A DNA stretch of 11,257 nucleotides from Chitinophaga pinensis. GTDB lineage: Bacteria > Planctomycetota > Phycisphaerae > Phycisphaerales > SM1A02. A program made the translations under genes and the position numbers. Under the pieces are notes generated by a model. The model was not told the DNA's origin, ran no database searches, and saw only the letters and a list, made by a program, of their open reading frames with translations. The stretch lies in contig CALQCP020000052.1 of assembly GCA_943329105.2 (NCBI GenBank), positions 1-11,257 on the forward strand, in the 5' to 3' direction. This document shows, one piece after another, positions 1 through 5,559 of the stretch (position 1 is its first letter; every line of letters begins with the position of its first letter).

Positions 1-766
1 CGCCGCCGTATGTTTCCACGCCACCGGCGCGCGCCGCGGTGTTGTTGCGGAAGATGCAGCGTGTGAAGGTGCTCGTCACGGCGTTCGTGTCGAATGCACC
101 ACCGTAACTGCCGCCATTGTTGTCGTTGAATTGGCAGTCGGCAAACGTTGCTTGCGCGGAGAAGATGTAGCCCGCGCCACCACCGAATGTGCAGCGATGC
201 GAAGCAAAGATGCAATTGCGAACAGTGGGTGCGCCACTCGAGACAATCAAGATGCCGCCGCCCTTGTCTTGATTGCTTGCCGTGGCGCCGTTTGCGTAGC
301 CCGCGCGCACCGTGAATCCGTCCAGAATGGCGGTGACTGCTGCGCCGGTACCAAGGACGACGTGGTAACTGTTTTCTGTGTAGTTGGCGGTGGCGGTGTC
401 GTTACCAAGCAGGTCGCCAGACAGGATGGTGGCGTTCGTCTTCCAATCGCGCTGCGAAAGTGTTGACTCGGTCCCCGCGAATCCGCCGTAGATGGCCACT
501 CCGGATTTCATGGTGAAGGTCGCGGTACGCACGCCGGTTGTTGATGGCAGGTAGGTACCAGCCTTTACCCAAATTTCGTCACCGGAGACTGCTGCCGCCA
601 ACGCCGTTTGCAAACTTGATGGACCGGCATACGCATCGGCCCAACTTGCGCCCGTGCCCGCGCCGGTGGCAAGTGCGACATCCACGTAGCGAACAGTGGC
701 GCCTGCCTGAAGAGACACAGCCAAGAGTGCGAGCGAGGAGAACGCGGCGTGTGAGCGGATCTTCAT
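1..766 (-). CDS. Secreted right-handed parallel beta-helix protein, N-terminal part (cut by window edge)
   Basis: The minus strand is open from an ATG at 764-766 to the left edge (255 codons), so the stop lies outside the window. Residues 1-23 form a signal peptide: basic KIR, a hydrophobic stretch SSLALLAVSL, then an AGA-type cleavage region. The mature start has RYVDVALATGAGTG, SWADAY and GDEIWVKAGTY (about residues 62-72), the entry motif of many surface beta-helix proteins. From residue 145 there are irregular glycine/asparagine-rich coils with recurring C-x-F-x-x-N and GGA/GGV elements (near 185, 211 and 237), like polymorphic outer-membrane or pectate-lyase-fold repeats. It is therefore probably exported and surface-attached or secreted. 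No enzymatic residues can be assigned and the C-terminal sorting region is not visible. No Shine-Dalgarno sequence precedes the ATG. The fold class is well supported; the function is unknown. Confidence 0.85.
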   Translation of the reverse strand, partial: MKIRSHAAFSSLALLAVSLQAGATVRYVDVALATGAGTGASWADAYAGPSSLQTALAAAVSGDEIWVKAGTYLPSTTGVRTATFTMKSGVAIYGGFAGTESTLSQRDWKTNATILSGDLLGNDTATANYTENSYHVVLGTGAAVTAILDGFTVRAGYANGATASNQDKGGGILIVSSGAPTVRNCIFASHRCTFGGGAGYIFSAQATFADCQFNDNNGGSYGGAFDTNAVTSTFTRCIFRNNTAARAGGVETYGG

Positions 767-976
767 GAGTTGCAGGGGGTTCAGGGGATGAATGGGGTAC
801 AGGTGATGCATGGCGCAGGGCGGTTGCCCGGTTGCAACGCGCTCGGTGGGGCAAAGGTAGCCCCAACATGCACGAACGCCGAACGAAATTCCTGAGAACT
901 CGGTCGGCGCGCGGCTTCGACAACAATTGTCGTTCTGATTGTCTCTCAGAGGGCTTTGCGACCGTCCGAGAAGGAG
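767..976. other. Intergenic region between beta-helix gene and tRNA-Glu, with small inverted repeats
   Basis: This 210-base stretch has no supported gene. It must hold the 5' region of the beta-helix gene and the 3' flank of the tRNA transcript. Two short inverted repeats are visible. One is TGGGGC/GCCCCA at 847-852 and 860-865, with a 7-base loop. The other is CGACAA/TTGTCG at 918-923 and 927-932, with a 3-base loop. Neither is followed by a clear T-tract on the minus strand, so a classical terminator cannot be claimed. I could not pick out a convincing -35/-10 pair. Confidence 0.3.
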
Positions 977-1051
977 TGACCCCAAGGGGATTTGAACCCC
1001 TGTTACCTCCGTGAAAGGGAGGTGTCCTAGACCGGGCTAGACGATGGGGCC
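977..1051 (-). tRNA. tRNA-Glu (anticodon UUC)
   Basis: A full 75-nt cloverleaf reads on the minus strand from 1051 to 977. The acceptor stem GGCCCCA pairs with TGGGGTC (one G-T pair) and is followed by discriminator A at 977. The anticodon arm is CCTCC-CTTTCAC-GGAGG, placing anticodon TTC at 1013-1015. The T arm is AGGGG-TTCAAAT-CCCCT. The CCA end is not encoded (CTC follows), so a CCA-adding enzyme is needed. The gene lies 124 bp downstream of a second tRNA-Glu on the same strand and probably shares its transcript. Confidence 0.97.
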
Positions 1052-1093
1052 AGGTAAGTGGCTCAGTCAGTCAGTCATCCAAGCGGCTTCATG

Positions 1094-1126
1094 GCTCGAC
1101 CGTACGCATGTGCGTACAAGTCGAGC
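1094..1126 (-). repeat. Strong hairpin between the two tRNA-Glu genes
   Basis: Two nested inverted repeats share a centre: GCTCGAC at 1094-1100 with GTCGAGC at 1120-1126, and GTACGCA at 1102-1108 with TGCGTAC at 1111-1117. They are separated by a 1 x 2 internal loop. As RNA this gives about 13 base pairs with a 4-base loop. It lies between the tandem tRNAs, so it would sit in the spacer of a joint precursor and could mark a processing site, attenuator or protein site. No T-tract follows on the minus strand, so it does not look like an ordinary terminator. Confidence 0.6.
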
Positions 1127-1175
1127 GTTTGTTCGTGATTCCGAGGCCCAAACATCGGGGCGCCGGCAGTGAGAG

Positions 1176-1250
1176 TGACCCCAAGGGGATTTGAACCCCT
1201 GTCCCGTCCGTGAGAAGGACGTGTCCTAGACCGGGCTAGACGATGGGGCC
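1176..1250 (-). tRNA. tRNA-Glu (anticodon CUC)
   Basis: A 75-nt cloverleaf reads on the minus strand from 1250 to 1176. The acceptor, D and T arms are identical to those of the neighbouring tRNA-Glu. The anticodon arm is CGTCC-TTCTCAC-GGACG, placing anticodon CTC at 1212-1214. The two genes differ at only 6 of 75 positions, all in the anticodon arm and variable region. One of these is a compensated stem pair (C-G swapped for G-C). CCA is not encoded. This gene is closest to the likely promoter and is probably first in a two-tRNA transcript. Confidence 0.97.
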
Positions 1251-1266
1251 GGTTTCCGAGCGGCAG

Positions 1267-1272
1267 AGTATA
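1267..1272 (-). promoter_or_regulatory. Candidate -10 box of the tRNA-Glu transcription unit
   Basis: On the minus strand these bases read TATACT, one mismatch from the sigma-70 -10 consensus. Transcription would start near 1260, giving a leader of about 10 bases before the mature tRNA 5' end at 1250, a usual spacing for tRNA promoters. The -35 position (GTGCAT 17 bases upstream) is poor. The box also lies just in front of the divergent nucleosidase gene. Confidence 0.45.
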
Positions 1273-1289
1273 CCGCCGATGCACCTTCA

Positions 1290-1949
1290 ATGCACGTCAT
1301 TTGCCCACTGGAATTTGAACGATCCCGACTCGCCCACGCCGCCAAAGCGCGCGGATGGGCCCTCTATTGCTGTGGCCCCGGACGCGCAGGCATCGAACGC
1401 TGGGCTGCCTCGGTGCGCCTCCCGGCCGGTACGCAGGTGGTGTTGGCTGGCGTAGCGGGTGGACTGAGGCCGGCGGCCATCCCTGGAACAGCGGTCGTAC
1501 CCTCAATCATTGTGGATGAGCATGGCCGCGAGTGGCACCCACCGGCGCGCATCGGCTCTGGCGAGGTTGGCGCCCCGCCGCAGCGCGCGGTTCGTTGCCT
1601 GTCCGCCGACTGCGTTCTACAGACCCCGGCCGCCAAGCGGGTCGCCGCAGAACGGTTTGACGCTGACTTGGTGGACATGGAGTCTGCCGCGTTCGCCCGC
1701 GTAGCAGAGGCCGCCGGATGGAATTGGCAGGTGATTCGCGGCATCAGTGACGGTTACAACGAAACGCTTCCTGACGGCGTGGAGCAGTGGACCTCGGCGA
1801 ACGGGCAAACCCGCATCGGCGCCGTCCTTGGATCCCTCGCCCGGCGGCCGATGCGCTTGCCAACGCTCGTGCCGCAGCTGCTGGCGCTGGCTCGTCGATC
1901 GGGCGCGGCCATGCAAGCGGTTGAACATGCGCTCACCGAACGCCACTGA
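1290..1949 (+). CDS. Nucleoside phosphorylase / MTA-SAH nucleosidase-family protein (PNP_UDP_1 fold)
   Basis: This 219-residue protein matches the family that cleaves the N-glycosidic bond of nucleosides (MTA/SAH nucleosidase, futalosine hydrolase, hopanoid-associated phosphorylase). Visible landmarks are the N-terminal strand HVICPLEFE (residues 2-10), GVAGGL (54-59) in the glycine-rich position, VDMES (128-132) where family members have the ribose-binding Met-Glu, and RGISD (150-154), where the Asp aligns with the catalytic acid of the MTA/SAH nucleosidases. It is slightly short for the family and is cytosolic, with no signal peptide or membrane segment. The start is an ATG without a Shine-Dalgarno sequence, but the conserved first strand begins immediately after it. 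It diverges from the tRNA-Glu unit, and nadD follows after a 50-bp gap, so co-transcription is likely. The exact substrate, and hydrolysis versus phosphorolysis, cannot be told from the sequence. Confidence 0.82.
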   Translation: MHVICPLEFERSRLAHAAKARGWALYCCGPGRAGIERWAASVRLPAGTQVVLAGVAGGLRPAAIPGTAVVPSIIVDEHGREWHPPARIGSGEVGAPPQRAVRCLSADCVLQTPAAKRVAAERFDADLVDMESAAFARVAEAAGWNWQVIRGISDGYNETLPDGVEQWTSANGQTRIGAVLGSLARRPMRLPTLVPQLLALARRSGAAMQAVEHALTERH

Positions 1950-1999
1950 CTGCAAGGGCGAGCGCGGACGGGCGGAATCGGATTCAATGCGCGGTCCCC

Positions 2000-2686
2000 A
2001 TGAACGAGCAGACCACTGAACACGTCGATGCGCCCGCCATCACCAATGCTGAACGCCCGATTGTCATCTTCGGGGGCACCTTCGATCCACCGCATCGACG
2101 CCATGTAGAGATTGCGCAGGGAGTGGATGCGCTGCTCAAGGCGAAGCAGATGCTGGTGATCCCTGCGTGGCAGAATCCGCAGCGTGAACATGGACCAGTG
2201 GCAAGCTCCGCCGATCGCTTGGCCATGTGCACACTTGCCTTCGACACCATGGCGGACACGGTGGTACTACCGATTGAAATCTCGCGCGCGGCGCCAAGTT
2301 TCACCATTGACACGGTACGCGCAGTGCATGACATGCAGGCCGCAGGCTCGATTATGAAAGGTCCGCTTCGCTTGGTGGTTGGCAGCGATCAGGCAATCAA
2401 TTTCCGATCATGGAAAGATTGGGCCGACCTCACTTCGCTAGCAACTCCGGTGGTGGTGCTGCGTCCACCGCACACGCGCGCCGATTGGCCAGCACTGCTC
2501 GCTGAGCAGATGGACGAGGCATGGGCCGCGCGTTGGTTGTCATGGACACTTCCGATTGAACCCGTGAATTCGTCCAGTACTGAGGTGCGTCGCCGCATCG
2601 CAGCGGGCGAGTCCACTGAAGATCTGCTGCTGCCGGCTGTTGCGAATTACATCCAGTCATCGGGGCTATACGCGCCGGCAAGCTGA
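2000..2686 (+). CDS. nadD: Nicotinate-nucleotide adenylyltransferase NadD
   Basis: NadD transfers AMP from ATP to nicotinate mononucleotide, making deamido-NAD, the step before NAD synthetase. The 228-residue protein carries the nucleotidyltransferase motif GGTFDPPHRRH (25-35), IPAWQNPQREH (54-64, the position of the usual IPAGxPPHK), SFTIDTVR (100-107), VVGSDQ (126-131) with a following W, and the C-terminal SSTEVR signature (192-197), ending in ANYIQSSGLY as is usual. Two oddities stand out. There is an N-terminal tail of about 18 residues before the first strand, and the H-x-G-H core reads H-R-R-H, with Arg in place of the usual Gly. The ATG at 2000 has no Shine-Dalgarno sequence and no better in-frame start is visible. 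The gene follows the nucleosidase by 50 bp on the same strand. The family assignment is secure; activity with the altered motif is presumed. Confidence 0.93.
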   Translation: MNEQTTEHVDAPAITNAERPIVIFGGTFDPPHRRHVEIAQGVDALLKAKQMLVIPAWQNPQREHGPVASSADRLAMCTLAFDTMADTVVLPIEISRAAPSFTIDTVRAVHDMQAAGSIMKGPLRLVVGSDQAINFRSWKDWADLTSLATPVVVLRPPHTRADWPALLAEQMDEAWAARWLSWTLPIEPVNSSSTEVRRRIAAGESTEDLLLPAVANYIQSSGLYAPAS

Positions 2687-2698
2687 GAAACGGCCGGC
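2674..2698. terminator. Possible stem-loop between convergent genes
   Basis: GCCGGC occurs at 2674-2679 and again at 2693-2698. The motif is self-complementary, so the copies could form a 6-bp stem with a 13-base loop spanning the nadD stop codon. It lies at the convergent end of nadD and the unknown minus-strand gene. No T-tract follows on either strand, so a terminator role is only a guess from position. Confidence 0.2.
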
Positions 2699-2736
2699 AC
2701 GGGGATGACCCGCGAGCACCCGTTGCCCGCTGAATA

Positions 2737-3702
2737 TCACGCTGGTTCAATGCGGAATTCGTGCACTTCGCTGCGCGCCGGTCGCGGCGGAAGCGCTGAC
2801 AGCGAATCTGGTCGCTCGTCAAAGGCCACGCGGTCGACTGCGTACCACTGCCCGTGGAAGCGCCACTCGTCTTGCAACTCCATGCGCGATTCCAACATGC
2901 GCTGCAGCTCACCCATACTGGAAGCGGACGCCCACGCAAGCGCGTAACCCGCACGCGGTGAATCATCGTCGGCGCTTTCAACAATCGCTACTGCATGCCA
3001 GAGCGTGCGCCCGAGGCGACGTCCGCCCTCGTCAAGATTCTCATCAAGATCAACATCAAGTTCAAGACCCCACGCTTCGCGGAGCTGAAAGAGGATCTCA
3101 TCGATGTCCGGGCACTCTTCGCTGTCAAGCACAAGAATCTCGCGAACATTCAGCGGCGGTTCCGGGCGCTCGTCAACTTCTGGCGGCCAGGTGTGAGCCA
3201 CTTCTTCCAGCCCATGCCGCGCCATCAGCTGTTCGATATCGTCCTTCATGTCCGGCGCAACTTGCACATCAACGCCCTTCCAACTATCAACGAACACTTC
3301 CATGTACGGCTCGTCCGCCTGCGCGCCCGCGCCGATTGATCCGTCCTCCAAGATCACCTGGCGATACTCACGCCAGTCTTCCAGGAATTCATCCAACTGC
3401 ATGGGCTCACGCGCGCTGAAGATGTCCATGGTGCGGAACGCATCCTTGGACCCAACTTCCACCAGCGGAAAGATCTCGCCCGGCAGAATTTGAAACAAGG
3501 CGTCAAGCAAAGCAGACACCTTCTCAAAGCTAGTCACCGCGTAGAACCGGTAGACGTCAGGAGCGTTGTCATCGCCCTCTACAAATTCAATGGTGTAGCC
3601 CTCGCTGGGCGCCGGCAAGTCGATCGGCTCAAGGCCCAGCGGCAGCTGGAACCGGCCAATGCGGTGACGTTCAATATCGGTGCGCAGCGTGAATGATCGC
3701 AT
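2737..3702 (-). CDS. Conserved-looking acidic cytosolic protein of unknown function
   Basis: A 321-residue open frame from an ATG at 3702. An upstream in-frame TTG at 3741 would add 13 residues, but these (RQWRWYLHC...) look non-coding. I do not recognise the family. There is no signal peptide, membrane helix or known catalytic motif. The protein is rich in Asp and Glu, with acidic runs such as ELDVDLDENLDEGG (near residue 220) and ESADDDSP, a proline-rich linker around WPPEVDERPEPP (near 170-180), and two aromatic beta-like regions: YRFYAVTSFEKVSALLDALFQ near the N-terminus and WRFHGQWYAVDRVAFDE near the C-terminus. This suggests two folded domains joined by a linker. It starts 52 bp after livF on the same strand, so it may be read through from the liv operon, and its 3' end faces nadD. 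The reading frame keeps coding-like composition throughout, which supports a real gene. Confidence 0.75.
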   Translation of the reverse strand: MRSFTLRTDIERHRIGRFQLPLGLEPIDLPAPSEGYTIEFVEGDDNAPDVYRFYAVTSFEKVSALLDALFQILPGEIFPLVEVGSKDAFRTMDIFSAREPMQLDEFLEDWREYRQVILEDGSIGAGAQADEPYMEVFVDSWKGVDVQVAPDMKDDIEQLMARHGLEEVAHTWPPEVDERPEPPLNVREILVLDSEECPDIDEILFQLREAWGLELDVDLDENLDEGGRRLGRTLWHAVAIVESADDDSPRAGYALAWASASSMGELQRMLESRMELQDEWRFHGQWYAVDRVAFDERPDSLSALPPRPARSEVHEFRIEPA

Positions 3703-3726
3703 GAGGACCACGCAGTGTAGGTACCA

Positions 3727-3739
3727 GCGCCACTGGCGC
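3727..3739. terminator. Small GC hairpin after livF
   Basis: GCGCC-ACT-GGCGC is a perfect 5-bp inverted repeat with a 3-base loop, in the 52-bp gap between the livF stop and the start of the unknown acidic protein. On the minus strand it is followed by TGGTACC, not a T-run. It could be a weak or factor-assisted terminator or a stabilising hairpin of the liv mRNA. It is short enough to be chance. Confidence 0.2.
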
Positions 3740-3754
3740 AAAGCAGCTCAGTTG

Positions 3755-4519
3755 TCAGCCTAAGTATGCCTCGCGCACGCGCGGATCACGAAGCAAGTCT
3801 TGCCCGGAGCCCGTCAACACCACATTGCCTGTTTCCAAGACATAAGCGCGGTTGCTCATGCGTAGCGCGGCATTTGCATTCTGCTCAACCAGCAGAATCG
3901 TCATCCCCTGAGCGTTGAGAACATTCTTGACGGTATCGAAAATCTTTGCAACCAGGATTGGCGCAATGCCCATGGATGGCTCGTCCATCATGAGCATCTT
4001 GGGGCGACTCATGAGCGCGCGACCAATGGCAAGCATCTGCTGCTCGCCACCGGAGAGCGTTCCGCCCTGCTGAAGCGCGCGATCCTTGAGGATGGGGAAC
4101 ATTTCAAAGATGCGCTGCAAGTCTGATTCGATGCCATCCTTGTCAGACCGAATGAACGCGCCCATCTCTAAATTCTCGCGCACCGTGAGACGCGGGAAGA
4201 TGCGACGTCCTTCCGGCACCTGTACAAGACCTTGACGCACCACTTGCTCTGGTGGCAACGATGCAATGCTGGCTCCATCAAATTCAATGCTGCCGGAAGA
4301 TCGATTGATACGCGAGACGCACATCAGCGTGGTGGACTTGCCCGCACCGTTCGCGCCAATGATCGAAACGATCTCGCCCGCAAATACTTCAATATCGATC
4401 CCATGCAGTACCTGTGCTTGCCCGTACGAGCACTTCAGCCCGTGCACGCGTAAGAGTGGCGCACCTGGCCCGGTGGATTGCGGCGCATGGGAACTGGCGG
4501 TTGATACGACGCTAGTCAA
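3755..4519 (-). CDS. livF: Branched-chain amino-acid ABC transporter ATPase LivF
   Basis: LivF is one of two ATPases that drive uptake by the LivHM channel. With a TTG start at 4519 it has 254 residues, against about 235 usually. The extra is a polar N-terminal tail of about 20 residues. Landmarks are Walker A GANGAGKST (55-63), Q-loop Gln100 before VPEGRRIF (a LivF hallmark), signature LSGGEQQ (155-161), Walker B MLMMDEP (175-181, catalytic Glu180) and VEQNAN (211-216), where Gln takes the H-loop position as is normal for LivF. I chose TTG because AGAGGTGG lies just upstream and because the TTG overlaps the livG stop in a TTGA, implying translational coupling. A GTG at 4555 is an alternative that would add 12 residues and overlap livG by 40 bases. 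It is last in the livKHMGF order. Confidence 0.95.
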   Translation of the reverse strand: MTSVVSTASSHAPQSTGPGAPLLRVHGLKCSYGQAQVLHGIDIEVFAGEIVSIIGANGAGKSTTLMCVSRINRSSGSIEFDGASIASLPPEQVVRQGLVQVPEGRRIFPRLTVRENLEMGAFIRSDKDGIESDLQRIFEMFPILKDRALQQGGTLSGGEQQMLAIGRALMSRPKMLMMDEPSMGIAPILVAKIFDTVKNVLNAQGMTILLVEQNANAALRMSNRAYVLETGNVVLTGSGQDLLRDPRVREAYLG

Positions 4520-5559
4520 TGAACCACCTCTGTTCCAAGGTACGCAGCAATGCACACGGGATTGGTTCGAATCTCTTCAGGGGTGCCCTCAGCAATCTTC
4601 TTGCCGTGCTGCAGCACCACGATGCGATCGGAAATTCCCATCACCACTTTCATGTCATGCTCAATGAGCACAACGGTGACGCCGCGGTCACGAATGCGGC
4701 GAATCAGGCGCATGAGGTCGGCACTCTCGGCGGGGTTCATGCCGGCGGCGGGTTCATCAAGCAGGATCAACTTTGGCTCGGTGGCGAGCGCGCGGGCGAT
4801 TTCCAAGCGGCGCTGATGGCCATACGGAAGGCTGCTCGCCAGGCTTCCGGCGGCGTCGGCCAGTTCTACAAACTTCAAGAACTCGAATGCACGAACGCGC
4901 ATGGCGGCTTGCTCCCGCCAGAATCGCGGCGTTCGCAACAGGCATGCCCAGTATCCGCAAGTGCAGTGTTGATCCATGCCAACAAGGACATTCTCAACAA
5001 GGTTCATTTCTGCAAAGAGTCGAATGTTCTGAAACGTGCGCGCAATCCCGGCACGCGAAACCAGGTCTGGCGTCCGGCGCTGCGAATGCCAGATGGCTCC
5101 GTAGCCAAGTCGACCAAGCACAAATGCAAGCACCGCGATACCCCACGTTGACCAGAAACCGGCGGCGCGCATCGTGGTGACCAGCGTTGCCATTGCTTCG
5201 CCCCAAGGGAACGGCTGCGCATAGACATACTTCTCGACAATGGCACCCTGCCACAGATCAGTTGCGTTGTAGGCGAGTACCGCAACCACGGCGGTTGCTA
5301 GCCCAACGCCGATGGCGCGGTAAGAAGTCCTGCGACTCCACTCCCGACGAATCTCTTTGCCGTCGAAGAGAATCTGACCTTCGGTCGCCTCATAGATTCC
5401 CGTGATGGCGTTAAAGAGCGTGGTCTTGCCCGCACCGTTGGGGCCAATCACTGCAAAGATCTCGCCACCGTGCACCGACATGCTGACTCTCTCATTGGCA
5501 ACCAACCCGCCGAAGCGCATGGTCACATCGCGCACTTCAAGAATGGTGGTCATGGTCAT
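4516..5559 (-). CDS. livG: Branched-chain amino-acid ABC transporter ATPase LivG with a membrane-like insertion
   Basis: The second ATPase of the Liv transporter, 347 residues against about 255 usually. Landmarks are Walker A GPNGAGKT (39-46), Q-loop Gln177 in ARTFQNIRLF (a LivG hallmark), signature LPYGHQRR (244-251, a LivG variant of LSGGQ), Walker B LILLDEP (264-270, catalytic Glu269) and H-loop His301 in IEHDMK. All catalytic elements are intact. The extra length is one insertion of roughly residues 72-168, between the strand ILFDGKEI and the Q-loop, which contains two hydrophobic segments. The ATG at 5559 overlaps the livM stop in ATGA, with AAGGAG 8 bases upstream. A second ATG two codons later is possible. 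It is translationally coupled to livM and, through TTGA, to livF. The assignment is firm; the insertion's role is unknown. Confidence 0.95.
   Translation of the reverse strand: MTMTTILEVRDVTMRFGGLVANERVSMSVHGGEIFAVIGPNGAGKTTLFNAITGIYEATEGQILFDGKEIRREWSRRTSYRAIGVGLATAVVAVLAYNATDLWQGAIVEKYVYAQPFPWGEAMATLVTTMRAAGFWSTWGIAVLAFVLGRLGYGAIWHSQRRTPDLVSRAGIARTFQNIRLFAEMNLVENVLVGMDQHCTCGYWACLLRTPRFWREQAAMRVRAFEFLKFVELADAAGSLASSLPYGHQRRLEIARALATEPKLILLDEPAAGMNPAESADLMRLIRRIRDRGVTVVLIEHDMKVVMGISDRIVVLQHGKKIAEGTPEEIRTNPVCIAAYLGTEVVH
4524..4531 (-). promoter_or_regulatory. Ribosome binding site of livF
   Basis: On the minus strand these bases read AGAGGTGG, a good Shine-Dalgarno match. The GAGG core is 7 bases before the TTG at 4519. 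The site lies inside the last codons of livG and is the main reason for choosing the TTG start over the upstream GTG. Confidence 0.55.
5056..5346 (-). other. Insertion in LivG encoding two hydrophobic segments
   Basis: These bases encode about residues 72-168 of LivG. Compared with ordinary LivG, which passes straight from the strand after Walker A to the Q-loop, this is an extra block. It opens with a basic stretch (RREWSRR, 71-77), then a hydrophobic segment (about 82-99, AIGVGLATAVVAVLAY), a loop of about 38 residues with several aromatics and mixed charges, a second hydrophobic segment (about 138-157, WGIAVLAFVLGRLGYGAIW), and another basic stretch (HSQRR). Positive charge on both outer flanks fits a helical hairpin with both ends in the cytoplasm. 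The flanking LivG sequence stays in frame and intact. Confidence 0.8.

Noticed and set aside
977..1250. tRNA-Glu pair as an integration site of a mobile element
   Set aside because: No integrase, no displaced tRNA 3' fragment and no foreign-looking genes are nearby. The repeated 3' end of the tRNA belongs to two complete tRNA genes.
2430..2984. A 184-codon open frame on the minus strand opposite nadD
   Set aside because: It lies opposite the securely identified nadD and the 3' end of the unknown gene. Its translation is rich in Arg, Ser and Cys and has no family features, so it is a shadow of the high-GC coding strand.
2958..3419. Plus-strand open frames opposite the unknown acidic protein
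   Set aside because: I considered whether the plus strand, not the minus, is coding here. The minus frame is far longer (321 codons) and has balanced protein-like composition; the plus frames are short and Pro/Arg/His-rich.
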